DNA of 64,000 nucleotides, taken from the NCBI RefSeq assembly GCF_018129985.1, contig NZ_JAFCKT010000001.1:1178001-1242000 (forward strand), given 5' to 3'. The translations under genes and the position numbers were made by a program. Shown piece by piece: positions 16,169 through 24,771 of this stretch. Every line of letters begins with the position of its first letter. Position 1 is the first letter of the stretch. The DNA comes from Bradyrhizobium sp. SZCCT0148. GTDB taxonomy: Bacteria > Pseudomonadota > Alphaproteobacteria > Rhizobiales > Xanthobacteraceae. Under the pieces are notes generated by a model. That model had not been told where the DNA came from. It saw nothing but the letters and a program-made list of their open reading frames with translations, and ran no database searches.

Positions 16169-17152
16169 ATGACAATCGATGTCTCCCGTCGATCCCTACT
16201 TGCACTTGGAGCCAGCCTTGGAGCCGGCCTTGGTGCCAGCGCCATGCTCGGCACCAGCGCATTGGCGCGGGCTCCCAAGCTCGGCACCCAGACGCCGTAC
16301 TGGCACCGCTTCGTCCTCGGCGATGCCGAGGTCACCGTCGTCTCCGACGGGCCGCTGCCGCTTGGCGATCCCTCCGGAACCTTCACCGGTGTTCCCAAGG
16401 AAGAGGTCAAGAAGATGCTGGCGGACAATTTCCTGTCGCCGGACAACGTCGTGCTCGAACAGAACTCGCCGATCGTGAACACCGGTGACAAGCTGATCCT
16501 GTTCGACACCGGCATGGGCTCCTCGAAGATGTTCGGCGCGAGCACCGGGCGGCAACAGAAGAGCATGATGGAGGCCGGGATCAAACCGGAGGACATCGAC
16601 GCCGTGGTCTGCTCGCATGCCCATATCGACCACATCGGCGGCATCGTGGATGCCAACGACAAGCCGCTGTTTCCGAACGCCCAGATCTACATCTCGCAGA
16701 CCGATTTCGACTTCTGGACCGATGAAGGCAAGCTCGGCAGTGCGGCCAAGGACTTCGTCGTTCACGCCCGCAAGAACCTGCTGCCGGTCCGCGATCGGAT
16801 CAAGTTCTTCAAGGACGGCGAGGAATTCCTGCCCGGCGTGCAGGCGATCTCCGCGCCCGGCCATACCGTCGGCCACACCATCTTCATGGTCTCTTCGGCC
16901 GGCAAATCGTTCGCCTTCCTGGGCGACCTCTCGCACCATTCCGTGCTCCTGCTCGAGCGGCCGCGCATGGAGTTCTCCTACGACACCGACCCCAAGCAGG
17001 CAGCCGAGTCGCGCGTCAAACTGCTGACGATGCTCGCAGCCAACAAGACGCCGGTGATGTCCTATCACTTCGCCTGGCCGGGCTACGGCCACGTCGCCAA
17101 GGCCGGTGAAGGCTTCCACTATTATCCCGAACCGATGCAGATGACGTTGTAG
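16169..17152 (+). CDS. Tat-exported metallo-beta-lactamase-fold hydrolase
   Basis: A 327-residue di-zinc hydrolase. A twin-arginine signal (VSRRSLLALGASLGAGLGAS) indicates export after folding with metal. The HxHxDH motif is in VVCSHAHIDHIGG; the other metal ligands are in SAPGHTVGHT, FLGDLSHHS and MSYHFAWPGYGH. This arrangement matches exported AHL-lactonase-like and related MBL enzymes. Quorum-signal hydrolysis is possible, but many relatives act on other esters or lactones. The start was chosen at MTIDVSRRS behind GGAGGAAAT. It is a single-gene unit between gntR and an HAD hydrolase, and its transcript ends at a strong hairpin. Confidence 0.88.
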   Translation: MTIDVSRRSLLALGASLGAGLGASAMLGTSALARAPKLGTQTPYWHRFVLGDAEVTVVSDGPLPLGDPSGTFTGVPKEEVKKMLADNFLSPDNVVLEQNSPIVNTGDKLILFDTGMGSSKMFGASTGRQQKSMMEAGIKPEDIDAVVCSHAHIDHIGGIVDANDKPLFPNAQIYISQTDFDFWTDEGKLGSAAKDFVVHARKNLLPVRDRIKFFKDGEEFLPGVQAISAPGHTVGHTIFMVSSAGKSFAFLGDLSHHSVLLLERPRMEFSYDTDPKQAAESRVKLLTMLAANKTPVMSYHFAWPGYGHVAKAGEGFHYYPEPMQMTL

Positions 17153-17164
17153 GTCGAGATCAAC

Positions 17165-17190
17165 CCCGGGTGGCGCACGCGCCGCCCGGG
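17165..17190 (+). terminator. GC-rich hairpin after the MBL-fold gene
   Basis: CCCGGGTGGCGC pairs with GCGCCGCCCGGG across a two-base loop, with one wobble pair. Only a poor T tract (TCGTTGCTT) follows. It starts 12 bases after the stop codon. A stable stem like this can act as a terminator or 3' end stabiliser. Confidence 0.5.
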
Positions 17191-17285
17191 TCGTTGCTTG
17201 CTACTCCGCGGGCTCTGCCAGCGCGCGCGGCTGCCGGCCGCATTCTGGCTTTCACAGGATTCAGCGCCGACCAAGCGGTCCGACA

Positions 17286-18005
17286 TCAGCAGCCGAGCTT
17301 GTCGGCGATCCCGCCAAAATCCCTCGCGACGATGTCCCAGCTGCCGGTCGCCTCGAAATCGACTTTCTGCAACGGACCGTACTCCGTCGGCCGCGCCACG
17401 AAGGCGGTCTTCAGCCCGTTCTTCTGGGCGGCCGCGAGATCGCCGTTGTGGGCGGCGACCATCATGACCTCCTCCGGCTTGAGGCAGAGCAGCTTTGCTG
17501 CGCCGAGATAGGTCTCGGGATCGGGCTTGTAGTGCTCGAACAGCTCGGCCGACATGATGAGGTCCCACGGAAGCCCCGCAAACTTCGCCATGTTGGTGAG
17601 CAGCGCGACGTTGCCGTTGGAGAGCGGCGCGATCACGAATTTCGTCTTCAGCCGCGTCAGGCCCGCGACGCTGTCCGGCCAGGGATTGAGGCGGTGCCAG
17701 CCCTTGGTGAGATAATCGAGATCGGCCTCGGTGAGGCCCTTGATCGCGAACTGCGCGACCAGCTTTTCCAGCGAGCGGCGGTGCAGATCATCCAGCATGA
17801 CGTAGCCGCGCTCTGGATGTTTGCGCACATCGTCCATCGAGGCCATGTACATGCCGCGCCAGCCATCGACCAGAGCAGTCCAGTCGGCGCTGATGCCGCG
17901 TCCCTTGGCCCACCACATGAAGTCGGTGATCAGGCTGGTGCGCCAGTCCACGACGGTGCCGAACACGTCGAAGACAAGGGCTCTGACGGCGGAGAGATCG
18001 GACAT
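17286..18005 (-). CDS. Haloacid dehalogenase type II (HAD-IA hydrolase)
   Basis: A 239-residue HAD-superfamily enzyme. The nucleophile Asp is at about residue 13 in ALVFDVFGTVVDWRTSL, a form typical of L-2-haloacid dehalogenases rather than phosphatases. Other motifs are IAPLSNGNVALL (motif II Ser and the conserved Asn), FEHYKPDPETYLGA (motif III Lys) and VAAHNGDLAAAQKNG (motif IV region). It would hydrolyse short-chain L-2-haloacids or a related substrate in the cytoplasm. It is a single gene downstream of glpX on the same strand, with a short intergenic repeat between. The substrate is unproven. Confidence 0.87.
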   Translation of the reverse strand: MSDLSAVRALVFDVFGTVVDWRTSLITDFMWWAKGRGISADWTALVDGWRGMYMASMDDVRKHPERGYVMLDDLHRRSLEKLVAQFAIKGLTEADLDYLTKGWHRLNPWPDSVAGLTRLKTKFVIAPLSNGNVALLTNMAKFAGLPWDLIMSAELFEHYKPDPETYLGAAKLLCLKPEEVMMVAAHNGDLAAAQKNGLKTAFVARPTEYGPLQKVDFEATGSWDIVARDFGGIADKLGC

Positions 18006-18033
18006 GGCGCTTCCCTGAATGTTGCTTGTTCTT

Positions 18034-18076
18034 GGTCGTCCCGGGTTGCGCCGCGAAGCGCAGGCCCGGAACGAGG
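18034..18076. repeat. Short intergenic inverted repeat
   Basis: CCGGGTTGCGC pairs with GCGCAGGCCCGG around a short loop, flanked by GTCGTC and AACGAGGGTC. It resembles a shortened version of the larger palindromic repeats at 2168 and 61978. It sits between the HAD gene and glpX, near the right border of the accessory block. Confidence 0.5.
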
Positions 18077-18091
18077 GTCGCGTATCTTAAC

Positions 18092-19093
18092 TTAGTCTAG
18101 ATGGAACTTCGCAAGCTCGCGGTGCTCGGCCTTGATGTAGCGCACGGTGCCGGTGACGGAGCGCATCACCACCGTCTCGGTCTCGATCACGCCGTCCTTG
18201 CGGAACTTGACGCCCGACAGCAGCGAGCCCGTGGTGACGCCGGTGGCGGCGAACAGGCAGTCGCCGCGCGCCATGTCCTCGATGCCGTAGATCATCTTGG
18301 GATCGTTGACGCCCATCTTGGCGGCGCGCTCGATCTTCTCTCCGGAATCGAGGATCAGGCGGCACTGCATCTGGCCGCCGATGCAGCGCAGCGCCACGGC
18401 CGCCAGCACGCCTTCCGGCGCGCCACCGGTGCCGAGATACATGTCCACGCCGGTGTTGTCGGGATCGGCGCAGTGAATCACGCCGGCGACGTCGCCGTCG
18501 GTGATCAGGCGCACGGCAGCGCCGGTCGAGCGCACGCTCTCGATGATGCTGGCATGGCGCGGACGATCGAGCACGAGCACGGTGATGCCGTCGGGCTGGA
18601 CGCCCTTGGCCTTGGCGAGACGGCGAACGTTGTCGGCCGGCGTTGCATCGAGATCGACGACGCCCTTGTCGTAGCCCGGCCCGATCGCAAGCTTCTGCAT
18701 GTAGACGTCGGGCGCATGCAGCAGCGTGCCGCCGTCGGCCATTGCCATGGTGGCAATCGAGCCCGGCATGTTCTTGGCGCACAGCGTGGTGCCTTCGAGC
18801 GGATCGACCGCGATGTCGACCTGCGGGCCGGCGTTCATGCCGACCTTCTCGCCGATGAAGAGCATCGGCGCCTCGTCGCGCTCGCCCTCGCCGATCACGA
18901 TGGTGCCCTCGATCGGGAGCTTGTTGAGTTCGCGGCGCATCGCATCCACCGCAGCCTGATCGGCCGCTTTCTCGTTACCGTGCCCGCGCAGGCGCGCCGA
19001 CGACACCGCCGCCCGCTCCGTCACGCGCACGATCTCCAGCGTGAGGATGCGCTCGAGCAACGCTTGCGGGGGGACTGAAATATGGGTCGACAT
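18092..19093 (-). CDS. glpX: Class II fructose-1,6-bisphosphatase
   Basis: A 333-residue gluconeogenic phosphatase converting fructose-1,6-bisphosphate to fructose-6-phosphate. GlpX hallmarks are GTIVIGEGERDEAPMLFIGE and DPLEGTTLCAKNMPGSIATM (metal and phosphate site), and GAPEGVLAAVALRCIGG in the sugar-binding region. The length is right for the family. In rhizobia and relatives the class II enzyme serves growth on organic acids. It lies 94 bp downstream of hom on the same strand. In many alphaproteobacteria recJ comes next, but here it is 12 kb away. Confidence 0.96.
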   Translation of the reverse strand: MSTHISVPPQALLERILTLEIVRVTERAAVSSARLRGHGNEKAADQAAVDAMRRELNKLPIEGTIVIGEGERDEAPMLFIGEKVGMNAGPQVDIAVDPLEGTTLCAKNMPGSIATMAMADGGTLLHAPDVYMQKLAIGPGYDKGVVDLDATPADNVRRLAKAKGVQPDGITVLVLDRPRHASIIESVRSTGAAVRLITDGDVAGVIHCADPDNTGVDMYLGTGGAPEGVLAAVALRCIGGQMQCRLILDSGEKIERAAKMGVNDPKMIYGIEDMARGDCLFAATGVTTGSLLSGVKFRKDGVIETETVVMRSVTGTVRYIKAEHRELAKFHLD

Positions 19094-19155
19094 CGGCTCA
19101 CTCCTTCGAAACGTTTGGGACGGACATCTCTGCCCGCATCAACTCTCAACACCTA

Positions 19156-19171
19156 CGGTTCGTTCGAACCG
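19156..19171. terminator. Perfect short hairpin between hom and glpX
   Basis: CGGTTCG and CGAACCG are perfect complements around a two-base spacer, in the 94-bp hom-glpX gap. There is no U tract, so it may be an attenuating stem, a processing site or a protein-binding palindrome rather than a true terminator. Confidence 0.3.
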
Positions 19172-19187
19172 CTCGTCTGGTCACGCT

Positions 19188-20504
19188 CTAGTTCTTCTCG
19201 ATCCGGATCACCTGCGGCCGTCCGCTGATCACCTTGTCCTTCTGCACGGCGGCGAGCGCACGGCGCACGGCGTCTTCGTGCGTGGCATAGGTGATCAGGA
19301 TGACCGGCACGGGGACCGCCTTGCCGTCGGCTGGCGCAGCGCCGCCATTGGGATGGCGCTGCACGATCGACTCGATCGAAATCTTCTGCTCGGCAAGCCG
19401 CGTCGCGATCGCGGCCGCAGTGCCGGGGAAATCGCGCGCCAGCAGGCGGATGTAATAGCCGCCCTCGTGCCGCTCCATCGGCGCCTTCTTGGTGTCGCGC
19501 AGTTGCGAGATGGGCCGGCCGAACGGGTTGGCGCGGATGCCGCGCGCGACGTCGGCGATGTCGGCAACGACGGCGGATGCGGTCGCAGCACCACCGGCGC
19601 CGGGGCCGACCAGCGTGATCGGCGGAATGCCCTCGCCGTCGATCGTGACCGCATTGGTGACGCCCATCACCTGCGCGATCGAGGAGGACTTCGGCACCAT
19701 CGTCGGGTGCACGCGCTGCTCGATGCCCTTGGCGGTGCGCACCGCAACGCCGAGCAGCTTGAGGCGGTAGCCGAGATCGGCGGCCGCACGCAGATCTTCC
19801 GGCGCGATGGAGGAGATGCCTTCGACATACACCGCGCTTTGAGCAACTTTCGTGCCGAAGGCGAGGCTGGCGAGAATGGCGAGCTTCTGCGCGGTGTCGT
19901 GGCCGTCGACGTCGAAGGACGGGTTGGCCTCGGCATAACCGAGCCGCTGCGCATCCGCGAGGCATTCGGCGAAGGACAGGCCCTCCTGCTCCATGCGTGT
20001 CAGGATGTAATTGCAGGTGCCGTTGAGGATGCCGTAGACGCGGTTGATGCCGGTTCCGGCAAGACCCTCGCGTAACGTTTTGATGACGGGAATCGCGGCG
20101 CCGACGGCTGCCTCGTAATTCAGCGCACCGCCGTGCTTTTCAGCGGCCTTCGCCAGCTTCAAACCGTGCTTGGCGAGCAGCGCCTTGTTGGCGGTGACCA
20201 CCGACTTGCCGGCGCTGAGCGCAGCCTCGACCGCCGACAGCGCGGGATCGCCGGCGCCGCCCATCAGCTCGACGAAGCAGTCGATGCCGGGATGGGTGGC
20301 CAGAGCCATGGGATCCCTGACCCATTCGACGCCGCGCAGGTCGATGCCGCGCTTCTTCGCCTTCGAGCGCGCGGTGACCGCGACGACGCGGATGCCGCGG
20401 CCGCTGCGGCCGGCGAGCACGCGGGCCTGCGCTTCAATCAAACGGACAACTTCGGCGCCCACGGTGCCGAGCCCCGCTATGCCCACTTTCAGGGGTGCAA
20501 CCAT
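19188..20504 (-). CDS. hom: Homoserine dehydrogenase
   Basis: A 438-residue enzyme reducing aspartate-semialdehyde to homoserine in threonine and methionine synthesis. The N-terminal Rossmann domain starts MVAPLKVGIAGLGTVGAEVV. SVVTANKALLAKHG is the conserved nucleotide/substrate region, GILNGTCNYILTRM and EANPSFDVDGHDTAQKLAIL (with catalytic Lys) form the active site, and a C-terminal ACT domain (about 355-430; YYIRLLARDFPGTAAAIATR) suggests feedback inhibition by threonine. It follows an aminotransferase gene by 29 bp and precedes glpX, the usual alphaproteobacterial order. Confidence 0.97.
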   Translation of the reverse strand: MVAPLKVGIAGLGTVGAEVVRLIEAQARVLAGRSGRGIRVVAVTARSKAKKRGIDLRGVEWVRDPMALATHPGIDCFVELMGGAGDPALSAVEAALSAGKSVVTANKALLAKHGLKLAKAAEKHGGALNYEAAVGAAIPVIKTLREGLAGTGINRVYGILNGTCNYILTRMEQEGLSFAECLADAQRLGYAEANPSFDVDGHDTAQKLAILASLAFGTKVAQSAVYVEGISSIAPEDLRAAADLGYRLKLLGVAVRTAKGIEQRVHPTMVPKSSSIAQVMGVTNAVTIDGEGIPPITLVGPGAGGAATASAVVADIADVARGIRANPFGRPISQLRDTKKAPMERHEGGYYIRLLARDFPGTAAAIATRLAEQKISIESIVQRHPNGGAAPADGKAVPVPVILITYATHEDAVRRALAAVQKDKVISGRPQVIRIEKN

Positions 20505-20533
20505 GATGACTAAGAAAACCTGCCGAAGAGAAC

Positions 20534-21754
20534 TTAACGCCGATTGGCGAGCGGAACGACGTTGTGCAACGTTTCGATGCCGCTTTCAAGGAAGCGTCGC
20601 ACGCCGCGCGCGGCCTGCCTGATCCGTTGCTCGTTTTCCACCATGGCGATGCGGACATATCCTTCACCATGCTCGCCGAAGCCGACGCCGGGCGAGACCG
20701 CGACACCGGATTTCTCCACCATCAGGGTTGCGAATTGCATGCTGCCAACGCTGCGGAAGGCTTCCGGCAGTGGCACCCAGGCGAACATCGAGGCCTCCGG
20801 CGGCGGAATCTCCCAGCCGGCGCGGCCGAACGATTCCACCAGCGCATCGCGGCGCTTGCGGTAGGTGTCGCGCATCTCCTTGATGCAATCGTCGGGGCCG
20901 TTCAGTGCGGCGGTCGCCGCGACCTGCACCGGCGTGAAGGCGCCGTAGTCGAGGTAGGATTTGACGCGGGCAAGGGCTGCGATCACGCGCTCATTGCCGA
21001 CCGCAAAACCCATGCGCCAGCCGGCCATCGAATAGGTCTTGGACATCGAGGTGAACTCGACGGCCACGTCCATCGCACCGGGCACCTGGAGCACCGAGGG
21101 CGGCGGGTTGTTCTCGTCGAAATAGACCTCGGCATAAGCGAGGTCGGACAGGATCAGGATCTCGTGCTTCTTCGCGAACGCAACGAGGTCCTTGTAGAAA
21201 TCGAGGCTTGCCACATAGGCGGTCGGGTTCGAAGGATAGCAGACGACGAGCGCCAGCGGCTTCGGGATCGAATGCACGATCGCACGCTCTGCGGCCTCGA
21301 AGAACTGCGGCGTCGGCTCGGAGGGCACCGAGCGGATCACGCCGCCCGCCATCAAAAAGCCGAAGGCGTGAATCGGATAGCTCGGGTTCGGACAGAGGAT
21401 GACGTCGCCGGGCGCGGTGATCGCCTGCGCCACGTTGGCAAAGCCTTCCTTGGAGCCCAGCGTTGCCACGACCTGGGTGTCCGGGTTGAGCTTCACGCCG
21501 AAGCGGCGGGCGTAGTAGCCGGCCTGGGCCTTGCGCAGGCCGTTGATCCCTCGGGACGCGGAGTAGCGGTCGGTGCGCGGCTTGCCCAGCGTCTCCTTCA
21601 GCTTCTCCAGCACATGCGCAGGTGCCGGCAGGTCCGGGTTGCCCATGCCGAGATCGATGATGTCGGCGCCGGCATTCCGCGCGGCCGCCTTGGCCCGATT
21701 GACCTGCTCGAACACATAGGGCGGAAGGCGGCGGATGCGGTAAAATTCTTCCAT
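20534..21754 (-). CDS. Class I/II aminotransferase (AlaC / LL-DAP aminotransferase-like)
   Basis: A 406-residue fold-type I PLP aminotransferase. MEEFYRIRRLPPYVFEQVNR and DIIDLGMGNPDLPAP are typical of the group often annotated as LL-diaminopimelate aminotransferase, which also contains E. coli AlaC. The PLP lysine is in FTSMSKTYSMAGWRMGFAVG, and PNPSYPIHAFG with VVCYPSNPTAY lie in the cofactor pocket. The start is the ATG at 21754; the longer frame adds 34 residues without family likeness. It sits upstream of hom, probably cotranscribed. Whether it makes alanine, aspartate-family products or diaminopimelate cannot be settled from sequence, and a standard dapC/D route is likely elsewhere. Confidence 0.88.
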   Translation of the reverse strand: MEEFYRIRRLPPYVFEQVNRAKAAARNAGADIIDLGMGNPDLPAPAHVLEKLKETLGKPRTDRYSASRGINGLRKAQAGYYARRFGVKLNPDTQVVATLGSKEGFANVAQAITAPGDVILCPNPSYPIHAFGFLMAGGVIRSVPSEPTPQFFEAAERAIVHSIPKPLALVVCYPSNPTAYVASLDFYKDLVAFAKKHEILILSDLAYAEVYFDENNPPPSVLQVPGAMDVAVEFTSMSKTYSMAGWRMGFAVGNERVIAALARVKSYLDYGAFTPVQVAATAALNGPDDCIKEMRDTYRKRRDALVESFGRAGWEIPPPEASMFAWVPLPEAFRSVGSMQFATLMVEKSGVAVSPGVGFGEHGEGYVRIAMVENEQRIRQAARGVRRFLESGIETLHNVVPLANRR

Positions 21755-21970
21755 GGCTCTCTGGGCTCCGGGGCAACCGGTCAGGACAGAATCGACAAGC
21801 CGGGACGGCAATTCGGAAAAGCGTCCACTCTCGTCGTGAAAATTACTCAAAATCAAATGCTTAGAGCAATCATCGACGACGAAGACTGAAGTCGTTAGCC
21901 CTGACTCTCGGCTGAACCGTGGTCTTTTAGCACGGCAAGGCGGGGGCGCCAGCGATTACCTTGGAGCGGC

Positions 21971-22246
21971 TCATTTCGGATCCTTGCCGGCGGCCGCCTG
22001 CCGGTCACGCGCGGCAGCGAGCTCAGCCTCGATCTTGGCGCGCTGCTCCGGCGTGATGACCGCCTGATCGCGATCGGGCGGCAGATCGTGCACCGGCAGA
22101 TAGGAGCCGGGCTCCCTCGGATGCGCCTGCGCATCCGAGGGCGTCATATCCGCGAGCTGGCTCGAGCAGCCGCCGACGGCGAGCGCCGCGATCAGCAGCG
22201 CGCCGCGGATCGGCAGCGTCTTTTGCAGGTCCCATAACGCCAACAC
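21971..22246 (-). CDS. Small lipoprotein, 91 aa
   Basis: The protein has an N-terminal hydrophobic segment with a lipobox (LIAALAVGGC), so it is probably lipidated at the Cys around residue 27 after signal peptidase II cleavage. The mature part is short, polar and charged, with a proline-rich stretch (REPGSYLPVHDLPPD) and a C-terminal helix (EQRAKIEAELAAARDRQAAAG). A GTG start is used, with AGGGG nine bases upstream. No enzymatic motif is seen and the role is unknown. It is divergent from phaC across 253 bp and upstream of the aminotransferase on the same strand. Confidence 0.7.
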   Translation of the reverse strand: MLALWDLQKTLPIRGALLIAALAVGGCSSQLADMTPSDAQAHPREPGSYLPVHDLPPDRDQAVITPEQRAKIEAELAAARDRQAAAGKDPK

Positions 22247-22400
22247 TTGGGAAATCCCCTACTCGTCCCAAAGCACGGCCCCGGGCAATCTTACCCAAGA
22301 CCGCGCCCAAGCTCAAACCATTGCTGCCCAAATGTTGCGAGCTTGAAAACAGCCATTGCCCAACAAACCGAGCCGTGCGGCCCGAATGTGACGGAACCGA

Positions 22401-22429
22401 GAAGATTTGTCGCAGTGCAACACATCTTC
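22401..22429. promoter_or_regulatory. 29-bp near-perfect dyad upstream of phaC
   Basis: GAAGATTTGTCGCA and TGCAACACATCTTC pair in 12 of 14 positions around a central G. The core TGTCGCAGTGCAACA resembles TGC-rich sites bound by PhaR-type PHA regulators in alphaproteobacteria. It ends 70 bases before the phaC start. A regulatory operator is the likeliest meaning; an RNA hairpin is an alternative. Confidence 0.5.
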
Positions 22430-22499
22430 GAGAGGGTTTAACGTCAAACATGCGAGCTTCGCGGTGACGAATACGGAATGAATCGTTACTGTTCTGCTC

Positions 22500-24308
22500 A
22501 TGAGTATGGCCACGACCGATACGCCCAAACCCGAGACGAAGTTCGATGCGGAAGCCTTCGCGATGAATGTCGCGCGGGCGATGGAGAACGGCGGCAAGGC
22601 GCTTGCCGCCTATCTGAAGCCGCGCGAGAGCGGCGAGGTGCAGGATCGGCCGCCGGCCGAGCTCACCGAGGTCGTGAAGACCTTCACGTCGGTTGCCGAA
22701 TACTGGCTGTCGGATACGTCCCGCTCCTCCGATCTGCAGATCAAGCTCGCCAAGGACTATCTCGACCTCTGGGGTTCGGCGGCGCGCCGCATGGCCGGCC
22801 AGGACGCAGCGCCGGCGATCGCGCCCTCGCCGCGTGACAAGCGCTTTGCCGACCCGGAATGGAAATCGAACCAGTTCTTCGATTTCGTGATGCAGCTCTA
22901 TCTGCTCACGACCAAATGGGCGCAGCAGCTGGTGCACGACGCCGAGGGGCTCGATCCGCAGACCCGCCGCAAGGCGGAGTTCTACATGCAACAGCTCACC
23001 AACGCGCTGTCGCCCTCGAACTTCGTGCTAACCAATCCGGAAGTGCTGCGCGAGACCGTGGCCAGCAGCGGCGAAAACCTTGCGCGCGGCCTGAAGATGC
23101 TGGCCGAGGATATCGCCGCCGGCAAGGGCATGCTGAAGATCCGCCAATCCGATCCGGACAATCTCGTGGTCGGCGTCAACATGGCGACGACGCCGGGCAA
23201 GGTGATCTACCAGAACGAGTTGATGCAACTGATCCAGTATTCACCGACCACGGAGACGGTGCTGCGCACCCCGCTCCTGATCGTGCCGCCCTGGATCAAC
23301 AAGTTCTACATCCTCGATCTCAAGCCGGAGAAGTCCTACATCAAGTGGTGCGTCGACCAGGGCATCACCGTGTTCGTGATCTCATGGGTCAATCCCGACA
23401 AGCGGCTCGGCAACAAGAGCTGGGAAGACTACATGAAGCAAGGTCCGCTCACGGCGATGGACGTGATCGAGAAGGTCACCGGCGAGATGAAGGTGCACAC
23501 TGCCGGCTATTGCGTTGGTGGCACAATGCTCGCGACCACGCTGGCCTGGCTCGCGGAGAAGCGCCGCCAGCGGGTGGCGTCGGCGACGTTCTTCGCGGCG
23601 CAGGTCGACTTCAGCCATGCCGGCGATCTCCTGGTGTTCGTCGACGAGGAGCAGATCTCGGCGCTCGAGCAGGACATGAAGGCCGCCGGCGTCCTCGAAG
23701 GTTCGAAGATGGCGATGGCCTTCAACATGCTGCGCTCCAACGACCTGATCTGGTCCTACGTCGTCAGCAACTATCTGAAGGGACAGCAGCCGAGCGCATT
23801 CGACCTGCTGCACTGGAACTCGGACGCGACACGCATGACCGCGTCGAACCATTCCTACTATCTGCGCAATTGCTATCTGGAGAACCGGCTCTCCACCGGC
23901 ACAATGGTGCTGGACAACACGCTGCTCGATCTCTCCAAGGTCAAGGTGCCCGTCTACAATCTCGCCACCCGCGAGGACCACATCGCGCCCGCTGAATCGG
24001 TGCTCTACGGTTCGCAGTTCTTCGGCGGCCCCGTGAAATACGTGCTGTCGGGCTCGGGCCACATCGCCGGCGTGGTCAATCCGCCTGCCTCGCACAAGTA
24101 CCAGTACTGGACCAACGACAACATCAAGGACGTGAGCGTCGCCGAGTGGATGAAGGGCGCGGTCGAGCACAAGGGCTCTTGGTGGCCGGACTGGCGCCAG
24201 TGGCTCGGCGAGCTCGATCCGGAAGAAGTCCCGGCGCGCCCCGTCGGCAGCGAGGCGATGCCGCCGATCGAGGACGCGCCCGGCAGCTATGTCAGGGTCC
24301 GCGCATAG
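22500..24308 (+). CDS. phaC: Class I polyhydroxyalkanoate synthase
   Basis: A 602-residue enzyme polymerising (R)-3-hydroxyacyl-CoA into PHA at the granule surface. The N-terminal helical domain (about 1-220) is followed by an alpha/beta hydrolase core. The nucleophile is Cys338 in the lipase-like box [11 protein letters not shown]. The catalytic Asp is in [11 protein letters not shown] and the catalytic His in [32 protein letters not shown] and the length fit class I synthases. The ribosome site is weak (the first ATG is at 22500, another at 22506). It stands alone, without phaAB or phasin genes nearby, as is common in Bradyrhizobium, and is preceded by a 29-bp dyad that may be a PhaR operator. 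Confidence 0.96.
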   Translation: MSMATTDTPKPETKFDAEAFAMNVARAMENGGKALAAYLKPRESGEVQDRPPAELTEVVKTFTSVAEYWLSDTSRSSDLQIKLAKDYLDLWGSAARRMAGQDAAPAIAPSPRDKRFADPEWKSNQFFDFVMQLYLLTTKWAQQLVHDAEGLDPQTRRKAEFYMQQLTNALSPSNFVLTNPEVLRETVASSGENLARGLKMLAEDIAAGKGMLKIRQSDPDNLVVGVNMATTPGKVIYQNELMQLIQYSPTTETVLRTPLLIVPPWINKFYILDLKPEKSYIKWCVDQGITVFVISWVNPDKRLGNKSWEDYMKQGPLTAMDVIEKVTGEMKVHTAGYCVGGTMLATTLAWLAEKRRQRVASATFFAAQVDFSHAGDLLVFVDEEQISALEQDMKAAGVLEGSKMAMAFNMLRSNDLIWSYVVSNYLKGQQPSAFDLLHWNSDATRMTASNHSYYLRNCYLENRLSTGTMVLDNTLLDLSKVKVPVYNLATREDHIAPAESVLYGSQFFGGPVKYVLSGSGHIAGVVNPPASHKYQYWTNDNIKDVSVAEWMKGAVEHKGSWWPDWRQWLGELDPEEVPARPVGSEAMPPIEDAPGSYVRVRA

Positions 24309-24372
24309 CGGAATCTTCCACGCTTTTGTATAGACTCGCGCTCAACGCAGCGACGATAGAGGGAATCGAACC

Positions 24373-24771
24373 ATGACGCGCGAATTGTTCTGGCTGACAC
24401 TGACGGTGATCCTGACCGGAGTCCTCTGGATTCCCTACACCATCAACCGGTGCCAGGTCCGCGGTCTCTCAGGCGCCATGGCCAACCCCTCGCGTGGTGA
24501 CAAGCCGCAATCGGAGTGGGCAAACCGCCTGATGTTCGCGCACGACAACGCGGTCGAGAACCTCGTGCTCTTTGCGCCGCTGGTGCTGATCCTCAACGCG
24601 ATCGACTATTCCTCGAAATGGACCGTGCTCGCCTGCGCCGTCTATTTCTGGTCGCGCGTCGCGCATCTGATCGTCTACGCGCTCGGAATTCCGGTGTTCC
24701 GCACGCTGGCCTTCACCGTCGGCTTCCTCGCGCAGGCCGTGCTGGCTTTGGCGATTTTCAAGGTGCTTTAG
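24373..24771 (+). CDS. MAPEG-family membrane protein
   Basis: A 132-residue membrane protein with four predicted helices (about 5-22, 57-76, 80-100 and 108-130), the size and layout of bacterial MAPEG proteins, which are relatives of microsomal glutathione transferases. MFAHDNAVENLVLFAPLVL carries the conserved E-N motif on helix two, and YFWSRVAHLIVYALGIPVFR is the family signature after helix three. A glutathione-dependent detoxification or lipid role is possible but not shown. It follows phaC by 64 bp and its 3' end overlaps the convergent methyltransferase gene by 14 bases. Confidence 0.88.
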   Translation: MTRELFWLTLTVILTGVLWIPYTINRCQVRGLSGAMANPSRGDKPQSEWANRLMFAHDNAVENLVLFAPLVLILNAIDYSSKWTVLACAVYFWSRVAHLIVYALGIPVFRTLAFTVGFLAQAVLALAIFKVL

